From the NCBI RefSeq assembly GCF_964204645.1, contig NC_134026.1, positions 24,880,650 through 24,944,649 on the forward strand: DNA of 64,000 nucleotides. The letters run 5' to 3'. The notes under the pieces are model-generated. The model had not been told where the DNA came from. It made no database searches and saw only the letters and a program-made list of their open reading frames with translations. Position numbers and translations under genes: made by a program. This DNA comes from Tubulanus polymorphus. Its lineage: Eukaryota > Nemertea > Palaeonemertea > Tubulaniformes > Tubulanidae. The first letter of the stretch is position 1. Every line of letters starts with the position of its first letter. This document shows positions 12,969 to 30,271 of the stretch, piece by piece.

Positions 12969-13407
12969 TGCTTTTACCATCAGTGCTCACCATCAACACC
13001 TAAAATATGAAGATTAAATATGATCAAACTGTTGAATGCTGCTGAACAACAAATTCAATTCAATCAATACATCATCGATCAAAAACGATTGTTACTCCAC
13101 TCTAAATTTAAAAGACTAACGTGCTATTTCAAAATCTAAAGAATACACACCTTACCTAAACATGATATTACACCACAGGTAGAGTATGTAAACAGAACTG
13201 AGTTCGAATTCTCACGGTGTAACAAGTTTTTAACCCAAAACAAAAAAAGGAAACCCCCAATCCAACCAGAAGGGAATTCCCGCTGATTCGGACGTGTGCA
13301 ACGGAACTAATTGAATCTGTGTCAGCATAACCAATATGTCAGCCTCCTGTCTACTGATGCATTACTGCTTATCAGTAACCTGATAACAGATAGTTGTAGT
13401 TGAAAAA
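12969..13407. promoter_or_regulatory. Shared head-to-head promoter region of ZC3H13 and TAB1
   Basis: The two start codons diverge with 439 bp between them. A minus-strand 3' splice site (TTTTAG) near 13001 indicates a 5' UTR intron for ZC3H13. No TATA box is obvious at either start. The spacing is typical of bidirectional housekeeping promoters; function is inferred. Confidence 0.5.
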
Positions 13408-16400
13408 ATGGCGATGCCAAGAAAATCATCAGGTGGTGGTGGTGCATCAACTCCACCAAGGATATCAGCTATGGTAAAGCTTCGTTTGAATCTCAAAGAC
13501 AAAAGTAGCAACATTGAGGCAAGCCCACTCGAGTGAGACTGGGCTGGGGGTGCCTGGCTTTGTTGTTGAAATAATGAGAAAATACGGCGCTATTGCACTT
13601 TCGTACCCCCCTCCCAAAAATACTTTCTAAAGTGTATCTGTGTGTAGTGGTTAGGCTACTCGTAGTCCTTAAGGCTCGATTACAGCCGGTCGGTGTTATT
13701 CAGCAGTGCATAGCATGAGTGGCTTAGAATGGGACCACAAAATGCTTAGCTTTTAGTCGAGTTACATGTAACTTGTAACATTATATATGATGGGCAGTCA
13801 GCCCCTGATATTGCATATAACCTTTCATCTCAATCTGGAAAAAGTGAAATATGAGTGAAATCCCTGTTCTTCATAGTGAAACGTAAGTGAATATTTGTAA
13901 CACCCTGTAACACCTGTAACGCTATATGAAACACTAGTAACTAAAAGTAAAAAATCTGTAACGCTATGTAACACACTGTAACAAGGGTGTAACAGGCTGT
14001 AACGCCCTGTAACACCATGTGAAACCCCTGTAACTCAAAGCGAAATATGTGTAACGCTATGTAACACCCTGTAACAATGGTGTAACGGGCTGTAACGCCC
14101 TGTAACACTATGTGAAACCCCTGTAACTAGAAGCAAAATATGTGTAACGCTATGTAACACCCTGTAACAAGGGTGTAACAGGCTGAAAGGTTGAGTGAAA
14201 CAGGCTGTAACACCATGTGAAATCCTTGTAAATGAAATATGTGTAACGCTATGTAACACCCTGTAACACGGGTGTAACAGGCTGTAACGCCCTGTAACAC
14301 CATGTGAAACTCCTGTAACTAAAAGTGAAATATGTGTAACGCTATGTAACACCCGGTAACAAGGGTGTAACAGGCTGTAACGCCCTGTAACACCATGTGA
14401 AACCCCTGTAACTCAAAGTGAAATATGTGTAACGCTATGTAACACCCTGTAACACTGGTGTAACAGGCTGTAACGCCCCATAACGCTATATGAAACCCCT
14501 GTAACTCAAAGCACATATTTCACTTTTAGTTACTAGGGTTTCACATGGTGTTACAGGGCGTTACAGCCCGTTACACCATTGTTACAGGGTGTTACATAGC
14601 GTTACACATATTTCGCTTTGAGTTACAGGGGCTTCACATGGTGTTACAGGGCGTTACAGCCTGTTACACCCTTGTTACAGGGTGTTACATAGCGTTACAT
14701 ATATTTCACTTTGAGTTACTAGGGTTTCACATGGTGTTATGGGGTGTTACAGCCTGTTACACCATTGTTACAGGGTGTTACATAGTGTTACAGATATTTC
14801 ACTTTTAGTTACAGGGGTTTCACATGGTGTTACAGGGCGTTACAGCCCGTTACACCTTAGTTACAGGGTGTTATAGATATTTCACTTTCAGTTACTATGG
14901 TTTCACATGGTGTTACAGGGCGTTACAGCCTGTTACACCCTTGTTACAGGGTGTTAAATAGTGTTACAGATATTTCACTTTTAGTTACAGGGGTTTCACA
15001 TGGTGTTACAGGGCGTTACAGCCTGTTACACCCTTGTTACTGGGTGTTACAAAGCGTTACACATATTTCACTTTGAGTTACAGGGGTTTCACATGGTGTT
15101 ACAGGGCGTTACAGCCTGTTACACCCTTGTTACAGGGTGTTACATAGTGTTACAGATATTTCACTTTTAGTTACAGGGGTTTCACATGGTGTTACAGGGC
15201 GTTACAGCCTGTTACACCCTTGTTACCGGGTGTTACATAGTGTTACAGATATTTCACTTTTAGTTACAAGGGTTTTACATGGTGTTACAGGGCGTTACAG
15301 CCTGTTACACCCTTGTTACAGGGCGTTACATAGCGTTACACATATTTCACTTTGAGTTACAGGGGTTTCACATGGTGTTACGGGGCGTTACAGCTCGTTA
15401 CACCATTGTTAGAGTGTGTTACATAGCGTTACACATATTTCACTTTGAGTTACAGGGGTTTCACAAGGCGTTTCATATAGCGTTACAGGGCATTACAGCC
15501 TGTTGCACCCTTGTTACAGGGTGTTACATAGCGTTACACATATTCCACTTTGACTTACACAGGGGTTTCAGACTGTTACTGCATTAGGATATTTGCATTC
15601 TTTGACAGTTTCGCAAAGTAGATTATATGAGGTTACAACGCGAAAATATCCTTTTGGCTTTCCAAAAATGAAGTACGACCTAATGTTACATGTTACTTGT
15701 AACTTGATGGGAAGTTAAGCATTTCTCTGTCCCATTTTAAGCCTTATATAGTGCATAGTGTCGATGGCCAGTTTCAAACTGGTCAATTCTGGGACGACAT
15801 AGGCCTACTTATCTTTTCCAATTTTAACTCCCCCGCCGCCACCCTCCACCCGTTTTGCTTTAATTATTGTTGTATTTCTTTTGCAGAAAAACCACACAAA
15901 GAGCTGGACTGATGACCTTCCTGTTTGTCATTTGTCAGGAGTCGGCTTTTCAACGAATCAAATTTATCGAGAGGACGGTTCACGCTGTGAAGAACACGAG
16001 TTTGAAGATAAAAGCTTTCATTTTCGGTTCGTTTAGATAAACATTCATTTCACTAACACCTTATCATACTGGTACATTAATGTATGTTGAATTTGCTCAA
16101 TTTTTAGGCTTGATAATGACATGTTTCTATATGGTGTATTTGATGGCCATGATGGCAGTCGTGCCTCACATTTTGCTGCTCAGCGTATACCCGCAGAAAT
16201 ATTACTAGATCAACTTCATGGAAAAACAGAAGACGAAGATATTCATCATGTTTTACATCAAGCGTTCATAGCAGTTGAAAAAGGCTTCTTTGAATCTATA
16301 GATGATGATCTTGCTGAGATGGCAAATCTTCAAATGCAACTACCAGAGGTGCAACAACTATACTATTCACTATTCGTCTATTATTTTCAACTTTTCTTCT

Positions 16401-18104
16401 ATCCTTTGAATTGTATTGATATAGTTCACTATTCTACTATGCTACTCAACCTCTCTTAATATCCTTTGGAATAGTAGAATTTTTACGATCGTAACAATCC
16501 TTAGAATATTAATGGTCATTCCTTACCAATTCACAAAATATTCAACATTCTACCCTGCTCTTCTACTATTTAGAATAGCAGAATTGTAAAAATTGATTAT
16601 GTTTTGGAATAGTAGAATTATTACTGTCTACTAAATCTACTATTATAAGATCCTGTGCCAATATCCTCAGCTGGGCTTGACATTGCTATTGCTGTAGTTT
16701 TGAATTATTATGCTTCTATTTTAGGGCTTGACCCCTGAAGAACTGTATGATAAACATGGGGATATCATGAACAAAATTCAACAAATTGAAGCGGATATAT
16801 CAGGAGGCACTACAGCAGTTGTAGCGCTGGTTTATAACAATAAACTCTATGTGGCAAATGTTGGTAAGGGAAATACCATTCTAGTGGTATGAAATTGCAA
16901 TATCTTTGGGCAAAATTGAGACTGTTTTGATGTATTTTAGGAAACAGTCGAGCATTGTTGTGTAGAACGGATGCATCTGGGACCCTACGTGTCATCCAGT
17001 TAACCACTGATCATGCTATTGATAATGAAGACGAGCAATATAGACTATCTCAGCTTGGTTTGGATGTACCCGAAATTCTCAAACATGGAACATTGGGAAA
17101 TCAGATTTATACGCGATGTATTGGAGGATGTTTGAAAGTTAAAGGTGGATATAAAGAGCTTGATCTACTCAGGTAAGGATAAACATTGTGCCTCTAAAAA
17201 TCGATTGCAAATAAGTACCAGTACTTCGATTGTTTGAATATCCAATTTTAGAAATGCCTCAAGAGAACCGGTCATAGCTGAACCTGAAATTAATGGTGGA
17301 ATACCTCTAGATGAGTCGTGCCGTTGTCTGATATTAATGACTGATGGATTATACCGATCACTCGAAGATGCAACAGGCGCGGAGCATGTAAATGCTGATC
17401 TGGTTGCGATGGTAGCCGGAGAGTTCAGTGTTCAATCGACATTGAATGGTGTTGCACAAGCTGTAGTCGATAAAGTTGTTCGTTTTCATCACGATACGTA
17501 CATGATCAGTTCACAGGCAATCGAAACGAAGCAATTGTGTCAACGCCGAGATGATATTACTCTTCTAGTTCGCAACTTTAACTTTCCATTACCGAATGCC
17601 ATTCAAAGCCCTACATCGGGAAAAAATCCAATTTTGCACCTATATCCTCGAAAAGCTAGCGCCCCGGCGGTTATGAATCCAAATTCAGATGCCCATTCGG
17701 AAACTATGCCCGACCATCAAAACACTAATACAGACTCGGTCTCGTTGATGCTGCAACGTATCGGTACTAGAAGTTCTACATATACAAATACTAATACAGT
17801 GTATGGATCGACGTACACTAGTACCGGAGATTCAACCGAGAGCGGTGACGGAAATCAACCGTTTTCACGTCGGTCTCAAATCGTTACGAAGCTAGAACTC
17901 GACGAGGATGGTAAAATCGCGCCTTACGTAGACTTTACAGAATTTTACCAGGCTATCGCCGAACTCACCGAGGTTCAAAAGAAAGCGTTTCTTGAGTCAA
18001 CGCCACAATCAGAATACGCTATCGACATTATCGAGGAAGAAAATGACACGGTTTCCCCTAAAGAGCAAGAAGAAAAGAATATTAAAGCTGACAGTGAAGA
18101 CTGA
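13408..18104 (+). CDS. TAB1: TAK1-binding protein TAB1 (PP2C-like), 6 exons
   Basis: TAB1 activates the kinase TAK1 (MAP3K7) downstream of TGF-beta and IL-1 type receptors. Exons: 13408-13473, 15887-16026, 16108-16348, 16725-16863, 16941-17172, 17252-18104; 1671 nt, 556 aa. A PP2C-like domain spans roughly residues 25-385: SWTDDLPVCHLSGVGFSTNQ, FLYGVFDGHDG (D81), ISGGTTAVVALVYNNKLYVA, LMTDGLYRSLE (D304), RRDDITLLVRNF (D373). A Ser/Thr-rich linker follows. The TAK1-binding C-terminal motif is APYVDFTEFY (Y498), matching the vertebrate PYVDFAEFY element. The tail extends about 50 residues past that motif, further than in human. Intron 1 (2.4 kb) holds a foldback element. Vertebrate TAB1 is a pseudophosphatase; this one keeps metal-ligand aspartates (see findings). 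Confidence 0.93.
13895..14516. repeat. Left tandem array, about 93-bp units
   Basis: About six units recur at roughly 93-99 bp, marked by GTGTAACGCTATGTAACACC at about 14048, 14142, 14241, 14334 and 14427. Each unit consists of GTAAC motifs at 10-11 bp spacing plus GTGAAA-type variants. The array continues in opposite orientation after 14517. Confidence 0.9.
14520..15570. repeat. Right tandem array, inverted relative to the left
   Basis: About eleven units of the same 93-bp repeat in reverse complement. The marker GTTACACATATTTCAC or its variant GTTACAGATATTTCAC occurs near 14601, 14693, 14786, 14961, 15054, 15149, 15240, 15333, 15429 and 15530. One unit near 14873 is shortened. Open frames over this region are repeat artefacts. 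Confidence 0.9.
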
Positions 18105-18125
18105 AGAATTTATTGTGTACACTTT

Positions 18126-18154
18126 GTTACACTTATTTCACTTGTAGTTTAAGG
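18126..18154. repeat. Isolated repeat-like segment in the TAB1 3' UTR
   Basis: GTTACACTTATTTCACTTGT followed by AGTTTAAGG matches the intron-1 unit GTTACACATATTTCACTTTT-AGTTACAGG at about 25 of 29 positions. It stands alone, just past the TAB1 stop codon. Confidence 0.5.
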
Positions 18155-18174
18155 TGCTAATTCACAAAATACTA

Positions 18175-18180
18175 AATAAA
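18175..18180 (+). terminator. Poly(A) signal of TAB1
   Basis: AATAAA 71 bp after the TAB1 stop codon and about 140 bp before the PRKRIP1 start codon. Confidence 0.6.
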
Positions 18181-18316
18181 TATTTTATCAACTTAGAAGT
18201 GATGTTGTTATTTCATTTTCATAGTGGGGCAGTTTGTCACGGGTTGGAAGAAAAGCCCGCATCACTTATTGCTTCTCCCGTCTAGTGCTGCCCCCACATG
18301 GCTCCACTGTTTAAAG

Positions 18317-19569
18317 ATGGCTGACAAGAAAGATAAAAATGTAGTCGTGCCTAAAAAAATAGCTGATTTACAGCGTATTAAAGTCGAAAAGTTAATGAAA
18401 AATCCAGTGAGTGTCGTACAGAAATTATTGACACTATTCACTCCTATTAATTTGTCAAGACGATGGACTAAAGGCTTAAAATCCTACTTTTTACTGCCTT
18501 GCTCTAGCCTCTGCTTCGGCTAGGTGGCAGCACCTTCCATAATGAATTGCTTGGCTAAATATTGACATAATAGAACTCACTTAATTCAGATCATCTGGGA
18601 CTAGAAAATTTTGCCCGAATTAAACGAAATCCGAATTATGTTCTCTCAAGAAAAGAAAAACCTGGGACTGGAATGGTTTAGTCCGAAATAAGCGAAAATA
18701 GGAATAAACCCAATAGGCGATCCGAATAAGCGAGTTTTACTGAATTCTTCTTACATATTTTAGGATAAGCCTGTGGTTATACCTGAAGGTCCAAAGGAAA
18801 GAACTCCTAAGCCACCACCTGAGTTTATTCGAAATGTTTGGGGTAAGTATTTATCAATCTAAATGGATGATCTTGCAAGAATGGATGTGAAATATCATCA
18901 TTTTTTCGATGAGCCGTAGTGCTATTATTTCCTTTTTATTCAAAATAACAGGTTCAAGCGCAGGAGCTGGTAGTGGAGAGTTCCATGTCTATCGTGGAAT
19001 CCGTCGAAGAGAATATGCTCGAACTAAGTTTATAGAAGAAAAAGCAAAAAAGGTCTGTAATTGTAATTTACTACAACTTACTTATTGTGATTGTATAAAA
19101 TTTAAAACTATCTCCGTGTTGATTCTTCTTTTTACACATTTGCTTTAATAGGAAGAAGAAGATGAGGCATATTTAAAGAAAGTGGAAGAAAATAAGCGAA
19201 ATGCAGAAGAAAAAACTGCAAAGAAAAGAGCTAAAAGGTGGGACTGTACATCTTAACTAAGATTCAGCACTATGTATTGGGCCCACCTGCTACTTGATTT
19301 ACTAAAAAAAATATACAATTCTTTAGGCAGAAGAAAAAAGCAAAAATGATGGCCAATAAAAAACTTAAGAAAAATGGTAAGATCAGGATTTATTTCTAAT
19401 GCACAATTCATTCAGTTTCATCAATTATAATGCAGGGATAATTTCCTCGATTTCAGAAACACCCAGTGAACATAATGACGACAATGGCAGTGAAGTTGAC
19501 GAGTCTGATAGTTGTAACAATGAAAATGACAATCAGGAAGAAGTCAAGGATAAATCTGACCAGTCTTAA
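18317..19569 (+). CDS. PRKRIP1: PRKR-interacting protein 1 homologue (PRKRIP1), 6 exons
   Basis: PRKRIP1 (C114) is a small, highly charged nuclear protein found in catalytically active spliceosomes; it was first named as a binder of the kinase PKR. Exons: 18317-18406, 18764-18842, 18952-19052, 19152-19237, 19327-19376, 19457-19569; 519 nt, 172 aa, close to the human 184. Diagnostic segments are [19 protein letters not shown] and the near-invariant [15 protein letters not shown] followed by RRREYAR. A Lys/Glu-rich helix and an Asp/Ser-rich acidic tail complete it. The start context AAGATGGCTG resembles a YY1 site, common at housekeeping start codons. It follows TAB1 on the same strand by about 210 bp. 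Confidence 0.92.
18571..18748. mobile_element. Degenerate pogo/Tigger-like MITE in PRKRIP1 intron 1
   Basis: The right end reads CCGAATAAGCGAGTTTTACTG, in reverse complement CAGTAAAACTCGCTTATTCG, the terminal form common in pogo/Tigger families. The left end (GAACTCACTTAATTCAGATC) is a weak match. Internal fragments such as AATCCGAATTA and TCCGAAATAAGCGAAAAT repeat the same motif. There is no coding frame. Confidence 0.35.
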
Positions 19570-19623
19570 CATTAAGCTTCATTTTGTAAATAGCTGTAAA
19601 TTTTGTACAATATACTTTCATGA

Positions 19624-19629
19624 AATAAA
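19624..19629 (+). terminator. Poly(A) signal of PRKRIP1
   Basis: AATAAA 55 bp downstream of the PRKRIP1 stop codon. Confidence 0.65.
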
Positions 19630-20089
19630 TGCAAAATACAAGAAAGTTTCTTTTCCGTGTTGTTTGATCAAGGTTGTCTAATTCAGGGCAATGAGGACAA
19701 GCAGGGAATGTTTTTAATGCCTACATCATAAATCGGATAAATGAAACCACAAGCAGAGAAGCTATCTCACGACAGATCAGATAAAAAGAACATTTCTTAA
19801 TTACTGGTATATCAAACTTTATTGATTACACAATCAATGAACGCTTAAGCTGAATAATACAAAATAAAAAAATTCTTATCACAGACTGGAAAATCTCTAC
19901 ATTAAATGTACACCTTATTAGTCAACTCGGAACGAACGAGTCTGCTAATTTTCGAGCAGATCTACAAATATGGTTCGACAGAGAAACGGACCATTTAATT
20001 CTTAAATTAGCACTTCCGACGAAATTTTGCTGAATTTACGAAATTGAATGATTCAAAAGCAGCCGGTTCTATGATATGTATTGGTTGAT
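19630..20089. other. Convergent 3' spacer between PRKRIP1 and HEATR6
   Basis: No coding sequence. The HEATR6 3' UTR occupies the right part, ending with a minus-strand poly(A) signal near 19818. Confidence 0.5.
19818..19823 (-). terminator. Poly(A) signal of HEATR6
   Basis: TTTATT on the plus strand, AATAAA on the minus strand, about 270 bp after the HEATR6 stop codon. Confidence 0.55.
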
Positions 20090-27533
<7,444 letters not shown>

Positions 27534-29323
27534 AACAGCAAAACGGGCAATCTCGGTAATATTTTAAGGAGGATGATAACCGGAAAAATTAAATCTTTTT
27601 TTCCTTCTTTGCCAACATCTGATCAAAAACTAAAACAATTTAAGTTGGATGGGATGGAAGGGCAGGCAAATATGTGGTCTGAATACCAGCCGATGTGCGG
27701 GGTTTGGAAGGCTAGATATTAGACAAAATCTGCTGATGGATGCTTTTGATACTAATATAATATCAATTCAATACAATGTGGAGATGGTTAGTTGCAAGTC
27801 TTGAACTTCGGATCGAACTTCGGACTACGAGACGGCACATCGCTGAGCGGATGCGGGCCTTAGCCAAAGTCAGTTTCGGTACACCCGGTCGTAGTGGTTG
27901 ATATATTATATTTAGATCCTAGTGTTAAACAATGTTAAGTTAAGATAAACTAATTCTGATAATTGTACCACGTTATTGTCCTTCGGACAAAAGAAAGTCT
28001 CGAAATGGCGCACCGGGCGGGATCCCGGCCTCCGATTCGCCACCGGCATAGGGAGTGGATTAACCATTGCTTTAATGCCTAATCATGACTTGTCTGACTT
28101 ATCACAACTAGTATCCTCATGGACAGACTGACCCTGTACGCATGATTTGATACCGCCATACTCTGACCAAAATCAAAAATTGGGATAAGAGTAAATTGGA
28201 ACATCAAGAAACGAAATTCTAATATGGACTTTCCTAAATTTACATGGTGTACCGTTTAATCTCCAGTTGAGTATCAAAATTAAAGAAAACAATTTGTTTT
28301 TTTTTTAAATTATGAGTGGTAAGCATGAAGTTTTTGGCAGAATTTCAGAGGATCGGTGCTCCAAGTAATTAAAAATGCCTCATCTCCCCTCAATTGAATC
28401 GAGGAGTTTTTAAAAAATGAAAATCTGTCTATTGACGGGATTCTGTGATAACAGTATGAATGATGAATTATCGTGAATGCATGGTATTAGTGGGTTTTCC
28501 CCCAATGACTCAAATAGACCGCTTTCCTCGTGCATGTGAGGTAGTTATCTCGGCCAGTTGAAACCGCCGCGTGTTCCGAAAAAATACAAATAAATTTTGA
28601 TTTTAGACAATTGAATTAGTGTTATTTCATACATTGTGATAGATGATTAAGTACGTTTAGAACAAGGAAAAATGTTAAGTCTTCAACGCGATATTTTCAA
28701 ATCGAAAGCGTAGATGTTGAACCTGACTGCGGGACGGATCTTAGACTGTCATAGGCCTACGGCAAAGGTGACAAAGCGACCACGAAGCGAATAAGGCTGA
28801 AAAGCCTTCAAAAGATCCGTCGATGCTGATGATGTTGAATTAGTAAATAAGTCGGCTTTAACGGCTTATAGGAGAATGACCCCAACGAATGGCCGGCCTG
28901 GATCCTAGAATTACCGTGAGCTAAAACGCTTTCTTGGCATTCACGAGTAAACGAGTCGTTTTTCTTAAAAACATTTGTGAATTCGAGAGTTTTTCTCTGA
29001 TTTTCAGATATATAGGCCTACACGTAGCAGCATGATATTTCAAATAATGCGAAAGATATAATTCAAAATTCACCCAAACACATGAATACAATGTGACATT
29101 ACATTAATGATAATGTGGATTTCTTTCGCGTTAAATTCATTTTCCAATACTGACGAGAAGGCATATTAGAAAATAAATTTAACACGTGCACGTTTTTAAA
29201 CATCTTATAGTTCGTCAATTTACGTTTGACCAACCACAACAGAGTATGCATGCAAGGCATTGGAAAATAAATTTAACGCGAACGCTAGCTTATCAACGTT
29301 TTAGTGTTGTCAGTAATTGAATC
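27534..29323. promoter_or_regulatory. Divergent intergenic region between HEATR6 and GPCR 2
   Basis: This 1.8-kb region contains no recognised coding exon or RNA gene. It should hold the HEATR6 promoter on the left and the receptor promoter on the right. Copies of a 24-bp motif lie just before the receptor (29125-29282). A GC-richer patch near 28000-28070 does not fold into a tRNA that I can recognise. Confidence 0.4.
29125..29282. repeat. Three copies of a 24-bp motif upstream of GPCR 2
   Basis: The motif ATTGGAAAATAAATTTAACG plus CGAA occurs at 29259-29282 in direct orientation. It recurs inverted at 29125-29148 with one mismatch, and direct but diverged at about 29164-29186 (ATTAGAAAATAAATTTAACA). 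The outer pair could form a 24-bp stem. Confidence 0.6.
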
Positions 29324-30271
29324 ATGAATCTCACAGTGCCGATTGGCCGACCGTACAATAGTTATCAAGCTCTCATGTCAGTGGCAATCAAGTCTGGGAG
29401 CTACCGTTCGGCATCATTGGTCATTTTGTCGATCTTGTTTCTGTTGGGAGCCTTCGGAAATTCGGCTACTTTCTTAATAATGATAAGTCACAAATTCCGG
29501 AGTTTATCGTACGCTAACTATCTTGTCGTTTTGTCTGTTACTGATTCTATCCATTGCATCAATCTCGCCCTGATGCCCGTAGTACAATTTCTTCTCTTGT
29601 ACGTTGACATCGGTCCGATCTATGTGATGTATCACGTCATCGGCTGTCAAATCTACGAATTTATCACGCAACTTGCAGCATGTAATAGTTCCTGGCTAAT
29701 AGTAGCTATATCGCTAGAACGAGCGGCAGTTGTGCTCTTCCCGTTCAAGTCTCGTTTGGTATGCACACCTACATTTGCAAGATTTGCTATATTAATAATT
29801 ATTGGGATGAATACACTGATCCTATATCTTCTACCTACTGTCACTATTTATTTCCCAGACAAGTTCTTTGGATGTTACTATAATCTATTTGACCAAATCA
29901 CTATATTTCTAACATGTCTCGTCCTCGCCATTTTTCTGCCTTTGATATTGATCGTTACTTCAAATTCTGTTATAATCTTTCAGTTATTCAGGGGTTTACG
30001 CATTGTTTTGTCGGATAAAAAATCTACAAAATCAAAGCGTACAACAATAATGCTTGTAACAGTTTCACTCGCATTTGCAGTATTTACGCTTCCGACCTGC
30101 ATTACTGTTTTCTTACCAATTTCTATGAAAATAAAAACTTTGCTCTACGATATATTCAGTAAGTTCCAGGTTTGTAACTATGCAATCAATTTCTACATAT
30201 ATCTTTTACTGGGACAGGAAATTCGTGAATATTTCTGTGAAAAAATCTGTTGTAAAAATTTAGTAAAATGA
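29324..30271 (+). CDS. Rhodopsin-like (class A) GPCR, single exon
   Basis: This 315-aa receptor has seven transmembrane segments. Features: glycosylation site N2-L-T; TM1 GAFGNSATFLIM (N46); TM2 VLSVTDS (D74); C108 at the top of TM3 with C184 in the second extracellular loop as the likely disulphide; TM3 end ISLERAAVVLFP (E132-R133); TM6 FAVFTLPTCI (P257); TM7 NYAINFYIYLLLGQEIREYF, a variant NPxxY followed by helix 8 with a C-tail CC pair. The pattern is that of invertebrate neuropeptide-type orphan receptors. It has no detectable relation to the nested receptor beyond the shared class. It converges on LIG4, with 726 bp between the stop codons. Confidence 0.88.
   Translation: MNLTVPIGRPYNSYQALMSVAIKSGSYRSASLVILSILFLLGAFGNSATFLIMISHKFRSLSYANYLVVLSVTDSIHCINLALMPVVQFLLLYVDIGPIYVMYHVIGCQIYEFITQLAACNSSWLIVAISLERAAVVLFPFKSRLVCTPTFARFAILIIIGMNTLILYLLPTVTIYFPDKFFGCYYNLFDQITIFLTCLVLAIFLPLILIVTSNSVIIFQLFRGLRIVLSDKKSTKSKRTTIMLVTVSLAFAVFTLPTCITVFLPISMKIKTLLYDIFSKFQVCNYAINFYIYLLLGQEIREYFCEKICCKNLVK

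Larger units (their letters stand above)
13690..15775. mobile_element. Foldback-type transposable element in TAB1 intron 1
   Basis: The two ends are inverted copies. The core 13721-13783 (GGCTTAGAATGGG...GTAACATTA) aligns without gaps to the reverse complement of 15681-15743, with about 50 of 63 positions identical by my count. Weaker similarity extends outward to about 13690 and 15775. Between the ends lie two arrays of a 93-bp tandem repeat in opposite orientation, meeting near 14517. No transposase frame is present, so it would be non-autonomous. The architecture (long inverted repeats made of short tandem repeats) resembles Drosophila FB/Galileo and sea urchin TU elements. Exact ends and target duplication were not resolved. 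Confidence 0.7.

Noticed and set aside
13895-15570. Regularly spaced repeats suggesting a CRISPR-like array
   Set aside because: The genome is animal, units abut without unique spacers, and orientation inverts at the centre.
14035-15587. Several open frames of 65-105 codons over the tandem arrays
   Set aside because: They are repetitive by-products of the 93-bp unit (a multiple of three keeps frames open) inside an intron, with no domain content.
16349-16724. Repeated AATAGTAGAA/CTACTATT motifs in TAB1 intron 3, possibly a small element
   Set aside because: Copies are short, irregular and lack defined ends or flanking duplications.
28000-28070. GC-richer segment that might be a tRNA-derived repeat
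   Set aside because: No B-box (GGTTCGANTCC) or cloverleaf could be drawn.
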